Counted from the first letter of the stretch, positions 6,926 through 15,727 are shown. The stretch: 64,000 bases of DNA from Streptomyces noursei (GCF_001646665.1 NZ_LWBU01000347.1:74530-138529), one strand, 5' to 3'. Notes: a model not told the origin generated them from the letters alone. Translations and numbers: made by a program.

Positions 6926-9474
6926 GAGGGGCCTGCTTTCTCCAGCGGGGGGACTTGGGGGATGGTGGCGGCCGGGGCGGCCGCCGCCTTGAGCGTGAGG
7001 ACCATGGTGAGGCCGCCGCCGGGCGTGTCCTCGGCCGTGATGGTGCCGCCCATCGCCTCGACGAATCCGCGCGCGACGGCGAGGCCGAGGCCCACCCCCG
7101 CGCCGCGCGGCGCGTCGCCGTGGCGCTGGAACGGGGCGAAGATCCGGTCCTTGGCCTCGTCGGGCACGCCGGTGCCGCGGTCCACCACCCGCAGCTCGAC
7201 GCGGTCGGCCATCGCGCTGGCGGACACCAGGACGGGCGCTGCGTCGGGGCTGTACTTGACGGCGTTCTCGACGACGTTGGCGACGGCCCGTTCCAGCAGG
7301 CCCTTGTCGACCTCGACCATCGGCAGGCTCTCGGGGATGTCCAGTTCGGCGCTGCCGTCGGGGACGCCGCCGAGCGCCATGGGGACCACCTCGTCGAGGT
7401 CGATGGCCCGGATCAGGGGCGTCACCGTGCCGGTCTGGAGGCGGGACATGTCCAGGAGGTTGCCCACCAGGTGGTCGAGCCGGTCGGCGCCCGCCTCGAT
7501 GCCTTCGAGGAGTTCGGCGCGGTCCTCCTCGGACCACTCGACGTCGTCGGACCGCAGCGACGAGACGGCCGCCTTGATGCCCGCGAGCGGGGTGCGGAGG
7601 TCGTGGCTGACGGCCGCCAGGAGCGATGTACGGATCTTGTTGCCCTCGGCGAGCTTGCGGGCCTCCTCGGCCTCGCCGACCAGCCGCTGCCGGTCGAGCA
7701 CGACGGCGGCCTGGGCGGCGAAGGCCCCCAGCACCCGGCGGTCCTCGGCGGGCAGGACGCGGCCCGAGAGGGCGAGCGCCATGTGGTCGCCCACGGGCAT
7801 GTCGACGTCCGCGTCCTCGGGACGGGCGACGGGCCGGCGGCCGACGCTGCCGGCGCGGGTCCACGGTTCGACGTCGCTCTCGCGCTCCAGCAGGGCGACC
7901 GATTCCATGGAGAACGTCTCGCGGACCCGTTCGAGCAGGGCGTCGAGGGCGGTCTCGCCGCGCAGCACGCTGCCGGCCAGGAAGGACAGCACCTCGGACT
8001 CGGCACGCAGCCGTGCCGCCTGGTGGGTGCGGCGGGCGGCGAGGTCCACGACGGAGGCGACCGAGACGGCGACGCCGAAGAAGACGGCGATCGCGACGAT
8101 GTTCCTGGGGTCGGCGATGGTGAACCGGTACAGCGGCGGGGCGAAGAACCAGTTGAGGAGCAGGGAGCCGAACGCTGCGGACGCCAGGGACGGCGCCAGG
8201 CCCCCGAGCAGCGCGGACGCCACGGTCAGGGACAGGAACAGCAGCATGTCGTTGGCGAGCCCGGGGTCCGCGTCGATGTGGGTGAGCAGCAGGGCGAGGA
8301 GCGCGGGGCCGGCGACGCCGGTCACCCAGCCCCAGATGATCCGGGAGCGGCCGAGGCGGGCGCCGCGCGCGCCGGGCAGCCCGCGTCCGCGGGCGACCTC
8401 CTCGTGGGTGACGATGTGGACGTCCAGGTCGGGGCCGGAGTCGCGGGCGACGGTGGCGCCGACACCGGGGCCGAAGACGTACTGCCAGGTCTTGCGGCGG
8501 CTGGAGCCGAGCACGATCTGCGTGGCGTTGACCCCGCGGGCGAACTCCAGCAGCGCCGAGGGGACGTCGTCGCCTATGACGTGGTGGAAGGAGCCGCCGA
8601 GGTCCTCGACGAGGGTGCGCTGGACGGCCAGCTCCTTGGGGGACGCGGACGTCAGGCCGTCGCTGCGGGCGATGTAGACGGCGAGGATCTCGCTGCCGGA
8701 GCCCTTGGCCGCCATCCGGGCGGCACGGCGTATCAGGGTGCGGCCCTCGGGCCCGCCGGTGAGGCCGACGATGATGCGCTCGCGGGCCTGCCAGGTGGTG
8801 CGGATGTTGTGCTCGCCCCGGTACTGCTGGAGGTACTCGTCGACCCGGTCGGCGGTCCAGAGGAGGGCCAGCTCGCGCAGGGCGGTGAGGTTGCCGGGGC
8901 GGAAGTAGTTGGAGAGGGCCGCGTCGACCTTGTCCGGCTTGTAGATGTTGCCGTGGGCCATGCGGCGGCGGAGCGCCTGGGGCGACATGTCGACCAGTTC
9001 GATCTGGTCGGCGCGCCGGACGACCTCGTCGGGGACGGTCTCCCGCTGGCGTACGCCGGTTATGGACTCCACGACGTCGCCGAGCGACTCCAGGTGCTGG
9101 ATGTTGACGGTGGAGATGACGTCGATGCCGGCGGCGAGCAGTTCCTCGACGTCCTGCCAGCGCTTGGCGTTGCGCGCGCCGGGGGCGTTGGTGTGGGCGA
9201 GCTCGTCGACGAGGGCGACGGCGGGCCGCCGCTCCAGGACCGCGTCCACGTCCATCTCGGCGACGACGGCACCCTGGTGGGTGAGGTCCTTGCGGGGTAT
9301 CTGTTCGAGGCCGTGGAGCACCGCCTCCGTGCGGGGACGGTCGTAGTGCTCGACGCAGGCGACGGCGCAGTCGGTGCCGCGCTCGACGCGGCGGTGCGCC
9401 TCGGAGAGCATCGCGTACGTCTTGCCGACGCCCGGTGCCGCACCGAGGTAGATCCGAAGCTTGCCGCGTCCCAT
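6922..9474 (-). CDS. kdpD: KdpD sensor histidine kinase
   Basis: Membrane sensor kinase of 850 residues with the full KdpD order. The KdpD N-terminal domain has a Walker-type loop GAAPGVGKTYAM (residues 11-22) and DELAHTNAPG. A USP domain follows (about 230-360), then four membrane segments, a GAF-like part, HisKA with AVSHDLRTPLAG (His near 623) and an HATPase domain with NVVENAVKYSP and GVGLGLAVARG. The start ATG at 9474 gives the family N-terminus. In the USP domain the SxS/FTAxY residues reported for c-di-AMP binding in Staphylococcus KdpD read TGG and ILAVY, so that site looks altered. It is translationally coupled to kdpE. Confidence 0.93.
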   Translation of the reverse strand: MGRGKLRIYLGAAPGVGKTYAMLSEAHRRVERGTDCAVACVEHYDRPRTEAVLHGLEQIPRKDLTHQGAVVAEMDVDAVLERRPAVALVDELAHTNAPGARNAKRWQDVEELLAAGIDVISTVNIQHLESLGDVVESITGVRQRETVPDEVVRRADQIELVDMSPQALRRRMAHGNIYKPDKVDAALSNYFRPGNLTALRELALLWTADRVDEYLQQYRGEHNIRTTWQARERIIVGLTGGPEGRTLIRRAARMAAKGSGSEILAVYIARSDGLTSASPKELAVQRTLVEDLGGSFHHVIGDDVPSALLEFARGVNATQIVLGSSRRKTWQYVFGPGVGATVARDSGPDLDVHIVTHEEVARGRGLPGARGARLGRSRIIWGWVTGVAGPALLALLLTHIDADPGLANDMLLFLSLTVASALLGGLAPSLASAAFGSLLLNWFFAPPLYRFTIADPRNIVAIAVFFGVAVSVASVVDLAARRTHQAARLRAESEVLSFLAGSVLRGETALDALLERVRETFSMESVALLERESDVEPWTRAGSVGRRPVARPEDADVDMPVGDHMALALSGRVLPAEDRRVLGAFAAQAAVVLDRQRLVGEAEEARKLAEGNKIRTSLLAAVSHDLRTPLAGIKAAVSSLRSDDVEWSEEDRAELLEGIEAGADRLDHLVGNLLDMSRLQTGTVTPLIRAIDLDEVVPMALGGVPDGSAELDIPESLPMVEVDKGLLERAVANVVENAVKYSPDAAPVLVSASAMADRVELRVVDRGTGVPDEAKDRIFAPFQRHGDAPRGAGVGLGLAVARGFVEAMGGTITAEDTPGGGLTMVLTLKAAAAPAATIPQVPPLEKAGPS

Positions 9475-9645
9475 GGCCTCATTGTCGCTGTGTGTCGTTC
9501 GCCTGCGTGTGCGTAGACCTTACGACCAGGCCCTGCGGCAAATGGGACGGGGAGGTCGCTTCCCGGACCTCTTGACGGGATTCTGATGCGCCGGACCGGG
9601 GGCCGGAGCCCCTGGTTCCGCCCGGGCCGTGCCCGCTCGACACCC

Positions 9646-9667
9646 GCTCAGTGCTCGCTCAGTGCTC
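9646..9667. repeat. 11-bp tandem duplication at the end of the broken ABC gene
   Basis: GCTCAGTGCTC occurs twice in direct succession and contains the stop codon region of the ABC remnant. Confidence 0.8.
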
Positions 9668-10218
9668 GGTCAGCGTGCCGTCGCCGAGTTCCAGGACCCG
9701 GTCCGCCAGGCCGAGCAGCTGGGCGTCGTGGGTGGCGACGAGGGCGGTGACGCCTTCGCTGCGTACGACGGCGCGCAGCAGCTCCATCACCGCGAGGCCG
9801 GTCTCGGCGTCGAGCTGCCCGGTCGGCTCGTCGGCTATCAGCCGGGCCGGTTCGTTGGCCAGGGCGCGGGCTATGGCAGCCCGAAGCCCTGGAAGACGAA
9901 CCCGATCCGGTCGCGGCGCAGCTCCAGCAGCCCGGTCTCCCCCAGGCCGGCGAGGTCGGTGCCGTCGATGGTGATCCGCCCCCGGTCGGGGGTGTCGAGC
10001 CCGCCGACGAGGTTGAGCAGCGTGGTCTTGCCCGAGCCGGAGCGGCCCTTGAGCGCGACGAGCTCACCGTGCGGTATCTCGAAGGAGACGCCCCGCAGCG
10101 CGTGGACGGCCGCCGCCCCCGTCCCGTACGACTGGTGGACGTCCTCCACCCGCACCATGGGCGGCCGGCCCCCGGCGACGGCCGTGGCGGCGTTCTCCCC
10201 GCTGCGCTGCTCGGACAT
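9659..10218 (-). pseudogene. ABC transporter ATP-binding protein, internally deleted and frameshifted
   Basis: Remnant of a LolD/MacB-type ABC ATPase. From the ATG at 10218 the frame encodes a good N-terminal half with Walker A (GRSGSGKTTLLN), the Q-loop (IGFVFQGFGLP) and then a stop at about 9873. In another frame, immediately after the same point, the C-terminal part resumes as IARALANEPARLIADEPTG with the Walker B region and the H-loop (LVATHD), ending in TEH and a stop at 9659-9661. Comparison with the family indicates that roughly 55-60 codons, including the LSGGQ signature, are missing and the frame is shifted. No permease partner is present. It is either a true pseudogene or an assembly deletion. 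Confidence 0.85.
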
Positions 10219-10379
10219 CAGTTCCCCCGTCCCCGTCCGTGATCAGTATGCGGGGGGCCGATCAAGGCCCGCAACGCCTGTGGACGACGCGCGGGAACGC
10301 GCGGGAACGCGAGGGGCCGCGCCCCGTGTCGTACGGGGAGCGGCCCCTCGTCGGTGTGCCGGCGACGGCCCGGCGGACC

Positions 10380-11141
10380 TCAGCGGACCTCGGTGATCTC
10401 CGGGCCCCGCTGGAGGTGGCCCATGCCGCCGGAGAAGCGCGACGTCTCCTGGTCCTCCTGCTGCACGCCCTCGGGCACCATCTGCGCGTCGTTCGGCAGC
10501 TTGAGGACGATCGGGTCGCGCGGCGCCATCGGCCCCTCGCCCCGAACCACGACGGTGTCCCGGAAGATCTGCTCCAGCAGCCCCGCGGCCTGCGGCTGCA
10601 CCGCGCCCTGCCCGGAGATGACACCGCGCAGGAACCAGCGGGGGCCGTCGACGCCGACGAAGCGCACCAGCTGCACACCGCCGGTGCCGTCGGGCAGCTT
10701 GACGGGCACCTGGGCGCGCAGCTCCCAGCCGAGCGGGCCCTCGACCTCGTCGATGACGCCACCCTGCTGCGTGATGCCGGAGGCGATCTCCTCGCGGACC
10801 TCGCCCCAGATGCCTTCCTTCTTGGGCGCGGCGAACGCCTGCAGCTGGATGGCGCTGTCACGCAGCACCACCGTGGCCGCGACGATCGCGTCGCCCGCGA
10901 CCTCCACCCGCAGCTCCATGCCCTCGACCCCGGGCACGAACATGCCACCCAGGTCCACCCGGCCCTCTTCGGGGCGGGAGACCTCGGAGACGTCCCAGGG
11001 ACCGTCGGGCCGGGGTGCCGGCGGAAGGTTCACCCGGCGCGGCTCGTCGTCCGCGTCATCCGTGCCGACCTCGTCGACGACCTGCTCGGCCTCGCCCGCT
11101 GCGTCGGCAGCGGCACCGCTCTTCTTGCGACGTCCGAACAC
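10380..11141 (-). CDS. DUF3710 domain-containing protein
   Basis: Soluble protein of 253 residues conserved in actinobacteria. The N-terminus VFGRRKKSG is basic, followed by an acidic stretch (about 20-35). The DUF3710 domain fills about 55-230 (MFVPGVEGMELRVEV through RWFLRGVISGQGA). The function is unknown. Start is GTG at 11141 with AAGGA about 8 nt upstream. It begins one base after the dut stop, so it belongs to the thioesterase-dut-DUF3710 operon, a widespread actinobacterial arrangement. A tie to nucleotide metabolism is only a guess from position. Confidence 0.88.
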   Translation of the reverse strand: MFGRRKKSGAAADAAGEAEQVVDEVGTDDADDEPRRVNLPPAPRPDGPWDVSEVSRPEEGRVDLGGMFVPGVEGMELRVEVAGDAIVAATVVLRDSAIQLQAFAAPKKEGIWGEVREEIASGITQQGGVIDEVEGPLGWELRAQVPVKLPDGTGGVQLVRFVGVDGPRWFLRGVISGQGAVQPQAAGLLEQIFRDTVVVRGEGPMAPRDPIVLKLPNDAQMVPEGVQQEDQETSRFSGGMGHLQRGPEITEVR

Positions 11142-11142
11142 G

Positions 11143-11655
11143 TCACTGTCCTTCCCGGTCGGATACGACCGAAGCGTATCGATTCCCACCCGTCCAGCCC
11201 TCCGTGGCGGCATGACCGCCGGTGGACCCGAAGCCCCCCTCGGCCCGCGCCGAGCCGGGAAGCTCCGCCACTTCGTGGAAACGGACCTTCTCGACTTGCT
11301 GAACGACCAGTTGGGCGATCCGGTCGAACCGTGCGAACCGCACGATCTCGCGCGGGTCGAGGTTGACCACGATCACCTTGATCTCCCCACGGTACCCGGC
11401 ATCCACCGTCCCTGGGGCATTCACGAGGGCCACTCCGCACCGAGCTGCGAGACCCGAACGCGGGTGCACGAACGCCGCGTACCCGTCGGGCAGCGCGATC
11501 GACACTCCGGTGGGGAGGACCGCGCGCTCTCCGGGGGCCAGCTCGGCGGCCTCGGTGGTGACGAGATCGGCGCCGGCGTCGCCCGGGTGCCCGTACGACG
11601 GGAGCGGCACCTCCGGGTCCACGCGGCGGATCAGGACGTCGACGGGGTTGCGCAT
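11143..11655 (-). CDS. dut: dUTP diphosphatase (dUTPase)
   Basis: Hydrolyses dUTP to dUMP and pyrophosphate, keeping uracil out of DNA and supplying dUMP for thymidylate. The 170-residue protein shows all five trimeric-dUTPase motifs in order: GDAGADL, HPRSGLAARCGV, NAPGTVDAGYRGEI, RIAQLVV and the flexible C-terminal RAEGGFGSTGG. The length is normal. ATG at 11655 overlaps the stop of the upstream thioesterase gene by one base (TGATG), so the two are translationally coupled. Confidence 0.96.
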   Translation of the reverse strand: MRNPVDVLIRRVDPEVPLPSYGHPGDAGADLVTTEAAELAPGERAVLPTGVSIALPDGYAAFVHPRSGLAARCGVALVNAPGTVDAGYRGEIKVIVVNLDPREIVRFARFDRIAQLVVQQVEKVRFHEVAELPGSARAEGGFGSTGGHAATEGWTGGNRYASVVSDREGQ

Positions 11656-12230
11656 CAGGGGTTCACCTCGAAGGCGCGGGCGCGCCGGACCTGGTCGGGG
11701 TCGGCCATCGCCGCCTGGATCTCCTCCGGGCGGCCGTTGTCGATGAAGTGGTCGACCTTGACCTCGATGAAGAGGGCGTCGGCGCGGACGGCCACGGGCC
11801 CCTCGGGTCCGCCGATCCGGCCCGTCGCCGTGCAGTAGATCTTCCGGCCGTGCACGGCGGTGACCTCGGCCTGCAGGTGCAGCACCGTGCCGACGGGCAC
11901 CGGGCGGACGAAGTCGGTCTCCAGCCGGCCGGTCACCGCGATGACCCGCAGCAGCCAGTTCAGCGAGCCGAGCGTCTCGTCCAGTGCGGTGGCGAGGATG
12001 CCGCCGTGCGCCAGGCCCGGGGCGCCCTGGTGGTCGGACGTGACGGTGAACTCGGCGGTGATGGTCACGCCCTCGCCGGCCCGTGCCTCCAGGTGCAGTC
12101 CGTGGGGCTGCCCGCCGCCGCAGCCGAAGCAGTGCTCGTAGTGGGCGCCCAGGAGCTCGCCCGGGGCGGGCGCGTCGGGGTGCCGTACCGGCGGTATGGC
12201 GTCGGCCGGGGGCGTCAGTGCAGTGCTCAC
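11655..12230 (-). CDS. PaaI-family hotdog thioesterase
   Basis: Probable acyl-CoA thioesterase of 191 residues with a hotdog fold. The conserved helix carries HGGILATALDETLG, where the HGG and the acidic residue are the usual catalytic elements. An N-terminal HCFGCGGGQPHGLHL segment is typical of the actinobacterial PaaI-like group. The substrate is unknown. Start is GTG at 12230 with AAGG about 9 nt upstream. It is the first gene of the dut operon and is transcribed divergently from the DUF3093 gene 58 nt away. Confidence 0.85.
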   Translation of the reverse strand: MSTALTPPADAIPPVRHPDAPAPGELLGAHYEHCFGCGGGQPHGLHLEARAGEGVTITAEFTVTSDHQGAPGLAHGGILATALDETLGSLNWLLRVIAVTGRLETDFVRPVPVGTVLHLQAEVTAVHGRKIYCTATGRIGGPEGPVAVRADALFIEVKVDHFIDNGRPEEIQAAMADPDQVRRARAFEVNP

Positions 12231-12288
12231 AGCGGGAGACCTTACCCGCGCGGCCGACCAGCGGTCGCGCCGTGCCAAGCTTGGGTGT

Positions 12289-12780
12289 ATGCAGCCTTCC
12301 GCAGCGGCCTCCGTACCGGCCTCCGCCCCGCAGTACGACGAGCGTCTCACCGCTCCCCGCTCCTGGTGGTTCCTGGCCGTCCTGGTGGGCGTCTCCGGCG
12401 GGTTGATCATGCTGCCGCTGGGCACGCTGCCCATGCTGGGCGGCGTCATCCTGGCCGGTGCGCTGGCGTGCATGGCGGTCAGTTCGTACGGCTCGGCGCG
12501 CATCCGGGTGGTCGCCGGATCGCTGGTCGCCGGGGACGCCCGCGTCCCGGTGTCGGCGCTCGGTGAGCCGGAGGTGCTGGACGCCGAGGAGGCGCGCGCC
12601 TGGCGGACGCACAAGGCGGACCCGCGCGCGTTCATGCTGCTGCGGGGGTACGTCCCCGGCGCCGTGCGCGTGGAGGTGACGGACCCGGCCGATCCGACGC
12701 CGTACCTGTACCTGTCCAGCCGCGACCCGCGGGCCCTGGCGGCCGCGCTGGCCGGCGTACGGCCACAGACGCAGGCGTAG
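12289..12780 (+). CDS. DUF3093 membrane protein
   Basis: Conserved actinobacterial protein of 163 residues. Two hydrophobic helices (about 25-65) are followed by a soluble C-terminal domain ending YLYLSSRDPRALAAAL. The function is unknown. ATG at 12289 has no ribosome site; CAAGCT (a TAnnnT-like -10) ends 7 nt upstream, so a leaderless start is possible. It is divergent from the thioesterase-dut-DUF3710 operon and convergent with the next gene. Confidence 0.85.
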   Translation: MQPSAAASVPASAPQYDERLTAPRSWWFLAVLVGVSGGLIMLPLGTLPMLGGVILAGALACMAVSSYGSARIRVVAGSLVAGDARVPVSALGEPEVLDAEEARAWRTHKADPRAFMLLRGYVPGAVRVEVTDPADPTPYLYLSSRDPRALAAALAGVRPQTQA

Positions 12781-12842
12781 GGACGCACAGGTCGCGCGGG
12801 GGCACGCCCAGGGGCGGGGGCGGGGCGCGCGGCCGGCGGGGG

Positions 12843-13784
12843 CTAGAAGCCGATCTCCTTCGGGTTCTCCGACTGTTCCAGCGGGGGCAGGGAGGGCAGC
12901 GCGTCCCAGGGCACCTGGCGGGCGCGGAGGTCCGTACGGATGCGCTCGGCGAGCTTCTTGGTGTCGCGCCGGTTCATGACGGCACCGACGGCCGCGCCGA
13001 CCATGAACGGCATCAGGTTCGGCAGGTTGCGCACCATGCGCTTCATGATCTGCTGGCGCAGCTCGCGCTTCATGCGGCCGCCGAGGGCGGCGTTGACGGT
13101 GGCGGGCCTGGTGACGTCGATGCCCCGTTCCTCCGTCCAGGAGGTGAGGTACGCCGCTGCCCGCTCCTTGAGGTTGCCCGGGGGCCGCTGGCCGTAGACC
13201 TCGTGGAGTTCGGCGATGAGCTTCAGCTCGATCGCCGCGACGCCGGTGATCTCGGCGGCCATCTCGGCCGGCATGGCCGGCGGTACGGGCAGCATGGCGG
13301 CCGCGCCGATGCCGGCGCCCACCGTGGAGGTGGCGTTGGCCGCGCCCGCGATCAGCTTGTCCGCGAGCTGTTCGGGGGTGAGGCCCGGGAACTGCCCGCG
13401 GAGGGTCGCCAGGTCCCGGACGGGAACGCGCGGGGCGTTCTCGATGAGCCGGTCGGCGAGGTGGGCGAGGCCCGCCCTGGCGCCCTCACGGCTCCTGTGG
13501 ACGCCGCGCATGACGGCGCCGAGGCGTCGCCCTCCGGCGGACGTCCCGGCCGGTGTACCGGCCGTTGTGTCCCGCACGGACGGCGCCCCTGCCCTTCCGG
13601 CTGCCTCGAGCGAGGCCGAGGGGCCCCGCTCGTCGTCACGCGCGCCGGGAGGGGGCAGGAGGGCGGAGTGCTCGGCGGGCGCGTCGTGAGCGCCTGGTGC
13701 CGGGCCTGTGCCGCCCTGGTACGCCTCCGGCTTCCCAAGGAGCCGGAAGCGTCGCTTCCGAGAAGGGGTGTCGTCGCCTGCCAC
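12843..13784 (-). CDS. conserved hypothetical protein, weakly EcsC-like
   Basis: I do not recognise a characterised family. The 313-residue protein has a polar, proline-rich first 85 residues. An alanine- and glycine-rich region with two weakly hydrophobic segments follows (ATSTVGAGIGAAAMLPVPPA and LPNLMPFMVGAAVGAVMNR). The helical part around AAEITGVAAIELKLIAELHEVYG recalls EcsC-type proteins. Start is GTG at 13784, 12 nt after the stop of the DUF4193 gene, so the two likely form an operon. The role is unknown; membrane association is likely but not certain. Confidence 0.7.
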   Translation of the reverse strand: MAGDDTPSRKRRFRLLGKPEAYQGGTGPAPGAHDAPAEHSALLPPPGARDDERGPSASLEAAGRAGAPSVRDTTAGTPAGTSAGGRRLGAVMRGVHRSREGARAGLAHLADRLIENAPRVPVRDLATLRGQFPGLTPEQLADKLIAGAANATSTVGAGIGAAAMLPVPPAMPAEMAAEITGVAAIELKLIAELHEVYGQRPPGNLKERAAAYLTSWTEERGIDVTRPATVNAALGGRMKRELRQQIMKRMVRNLPNLMPFMVGAAVGAVMNRRDTKKLAERIRTDLRARQVPWDALPSLPPLEQSENPKEIGF

Positions 13785-13796
13785 GGCCGACGGACC

Positions 13797-14093
13797 CTAG
13801 TCGCAGTCGCGGCAGATCGGCTGGCCGTTCTTCTCGCGGGCCAGCTGGCTGCGGTGGTGCACCAGGAAGCAGCTCATGCAGGTGAACTCGTCCGCCTGCT
13901 TGGGCAGCACCCGGACGGCCAGCTCCTCGTTCGAGAGGTCCGCGCCGGGCAGCTCCAGGCCCTCGGCGGCCTCGAACTCGTCGACGTCGACGGTCGAGGT
14001 CGACTTGTCGTTGCGCCGGGCCTTCAGCTCTTCAAGGCTGTCCGAGTCGACGTCGTCGTCGGTCTTGCGTGGGGTGTCGTAATCCGTTGCCAT
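13797..14093 (-). CDS. DUF4193 zinc-ribbon protein
   Basis: Small acidic protein of 98 residues (start MATDYDTPRKTDDDVD), universal in actinobacteria. The C-terminus carries two CxxC pairs, FTCMSCFLVHH and ICRDCD, a zinc ribbon. The ATG at 14093 has GGGGGAGAGCGAC directly upstream, a clear ribosome site, so the longer reading was rejected. The function is unknown; RNA-polymerase or nucleic-acid contact is a common but unproven guess for such ribbons. Confidence 0.9.
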   Translation of the reverse strand: MATDYDTPRKTDDDVDSDSLEELKARRNDKSTSTVDVDEFEAAEGLELPGADLSNEELAVRVLPKQADEFTCMSCFLVHHRSQLAREKNGQPICRDCD

Positions 14094-14324
14094 GTCGCTC
14101 TCCCCCTCTGGGTGGTTGCGGTGTCTCCAGCGCACGTAACGCGTGAGAGGCCGGACTTGTGCCCGACCTGAGGCGGAGATTTTGCCTCACATCAAGGTCT
14201 GTTACTCAATCGACACCCAACCGGACCCCTCGAGAGCGATCGGGTTTGGATGGCGAACGGGACCGTACACGGTCCGGAAGCCGCGCCCGATGGGCGCCAC
14301 CCCGTGTACTTCCCGTGATCCCAC

Positions 14325-14361
14325 CCCCCGGAAACCCGGACTTTTCCCGGTTTTCCGGGGG
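14325..14361 (-). terminator. long hairpin downstream of cutS
   Basis: CCCCCGGAAACCCGG pairs with CCGGTTTTCCGGGGG (15 bp, one mismatch) around a 7-nt loop, about 130 nt beyond the cutS stop. It probably ends the cutRS transcript. Confidence 0.6.
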
Positions 14362-14402
14362 AATTCTTGATCACGGAGAGTAGATGGCCGGAACCGGTCC
14401 CT

Positions 14403-14416
14403 TGTGATCGATCACA
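14403..14416. promoter_or_regulatory. 14-bp perfect palindrome TGTGATCGATCACA
   Basis: A perfect inverted repeat in the intergenic region, possibly a regulator site for the DUF4193 gene. It resembles TGTGGCGCGCCACA at 16603-16616 on the other side of cutRS. The spacing (TGTG-N6-CACA) does not match the CRP consensus. Confidence 0.4.
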
Positions 14417-14487
14417 CACGGAACCCTCGTGAACGGGTCACGAAAATTCCGCGTAAAGCGAACAGCATGGACGGCTCGCCCGGCGTG

Positions 14488-15723
14488 TCACACCGGAAGC
14501 GTGACACGCATGACGAGGCCGCCGCCCTCGCGGGGCTCCGCGATGATACGGCCCCCGTGGGCCCGGGCGACCGACCGGGCGATCGACAGCCCCAGCCCGA
14601 CGCCCTTGTCACTGCCGGTGCGCTCCTGCCTGAGCCGCCGGAACGGCTCGAAGAGGTTGTCGATCTCGTACGCCGGGACCACCGGCCCCGTGTTCGAGAC
14701 CACCAGCACCGCCTGGCCGGGCCGGGTCTCGGTGGTGACCTCCACCCAGCCCCCGTCCACGTTGTAGCGGACGGCGTTCTGCACCAGGTTCAGGGCGATC
14801 CGCTCCAGCAGGACGCCGTTGCCCTGTACGCCGGCAGGGGCGCGCTCGCCGCGGATCTCCACGCCCTTGGCCTCGGCCTCCGACCGGGTCTGGTCGATGG
14901 CCCGCGAGGCGACCTCCGCCAGGTCCACCGGCTTGCGCTCCACGATCTCGTTGTCGCTCCGGGCGAGCAGCAGCAGGCCCTCCACCAGCTGCTCGCTGCG
15001 CTCGTTGGTGGCCAGCAGCGTCTTGCCCAGCTGGTGCAGCTCCGCGGGCGCCCCGGGGTCCGACAGGTGGACCTCCAGCAGGGTGCGGTTGATCGCCAGC
15101 GGCGTGCGCAGCTCGTGCGAGGCGTTGGCGACGAACCGCTGCTGGGCGGTGAACGCCCGGTCCAGCCGGTCCAGCATGTCGTCGAAGGTGTCGGCGAGCT
15201 CCTTGAGCTCGTCGTCCGGGCCGTCCAGCTCGATCCGGCGGGAGAGGTCGGTGCCGGCCACGTTGCGGGCGGTGCGGGTGATCCGGCCGAGCGGGGACAG
15301 CACGCGGCCCGCCATGGCGTAGCCGAAGGCGAAGGCGATGACGCTGAGGCCCAGGAGGGCGAAGAGCGAGCGGCGCAGCAGGTCGTCCAGGGCGTGCTCG
15401 CGCTGCTGGTTCACACAGGTGTTCATCGCCCGGTTGAACTCGTCGGGACCGGCCTCGACCGGGAAGTTGCAGACGTTGCTCGTCACCTGGCCGTTGACGA
15501 TCTTGAACGGGAGTTCGCTGCCGATGTGGAGGGCCTGGGCGGCCAGCAGGTAGATGATCGACAGCAGCAGGATGCCGGCGATCAGGAACATCCCGCCGTA
15601 CAGCAGCGTGAGCCGTATGCGGATCGTGGGACGCAGCCAGGGCCGGACCGGCTCCCTGGGGTCCCAGGTCGGCTTCGGTGGCGCCTGCGGTGGCGCGGGG
15701 ATCGGGGTGGGGGTCGGAGCCAC
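14488..15723 (-). CDS. cutS: CutS sensor histidine kinase
   Basis: Membrane sensor kinase of 411 residues, partner of CutR. A proline-rich cytosolic N-terminus (1-30) is followed by a membrane helix (about 35-62). Next comes a short extracellular domain with two cysteines (C85 and C103), a second helix (about 118-140) and HAMP. HisKA carries ANASHELRTPL, and HATPase carries LNLVQNAVRYN and GVGLGLSIARS. In Streptomyces, CutRS is known to affect secondary metabolism and has been linked to cell-surface protein quality; the cysteine pair could sense thiol state. Start is GTG at 15723, 4 nt after the cutR stop, so the genes form an operon. Confidence 0.92.
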   Translation of the reverse strand: MAPTPTPIPAPPQAPPKPTWDPREPVRPWLRPTIRIRLTLLYGGMFLIAGILLLSIIYLLAAQALHIGSELPFKIVNGQVTSNVCNFPVEAGPDEFNRAMNTCVNQQREHALDDLLRRSLFALLGLSVIAFAFGYAMAGRVLSPLGRITRTARNVAGTDLSRRIELDGPDDELKELADTFDDMLDRLDRAFTAQQRFVANASHELRTPLAINRTLLEVHLSDPGAPAELHQLGKTLLATNERSEQLVEGLLLLARSDNEIVERKPVDLAEVASRAIDQTRSEAEAKGVEIRGERAPAGVQGNGVLLERIALNLVQNAVRYNVDGGWVEVTTETRPGQAVLVVSNTGPVVPAYEIDNLFEPFRRLRQERTGSDKGVGLGLSIARSVARAHGGRIIAEPREGGGLVMRVTLPV

Positions 15724-15727
15724 GGGA

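Larger units (their letters stand above)
14094..14487. other. intergenic region cutS / DUF4193 gene, with hairpin and palindrome
   Basis: 394 nt without a credible gene, less GC-rich than its surroundings. It holds the DUF4193 leader and promoter (a weak TTGAGT-N18/19-CAAAAT candidate on the minus strand near 14180-14210), a long hairpin at 14325-14361 and a 14-bp palindrome at 14403-14416. Confidence 0.6.

Noticed and set aside
14403..14416. Palindrome as a CRP binding site
   Set aside because: The arms TGTGA and TCACA are only 4 nt apart, whereas CRP needs 6; kept only as an unassigned palindrome.
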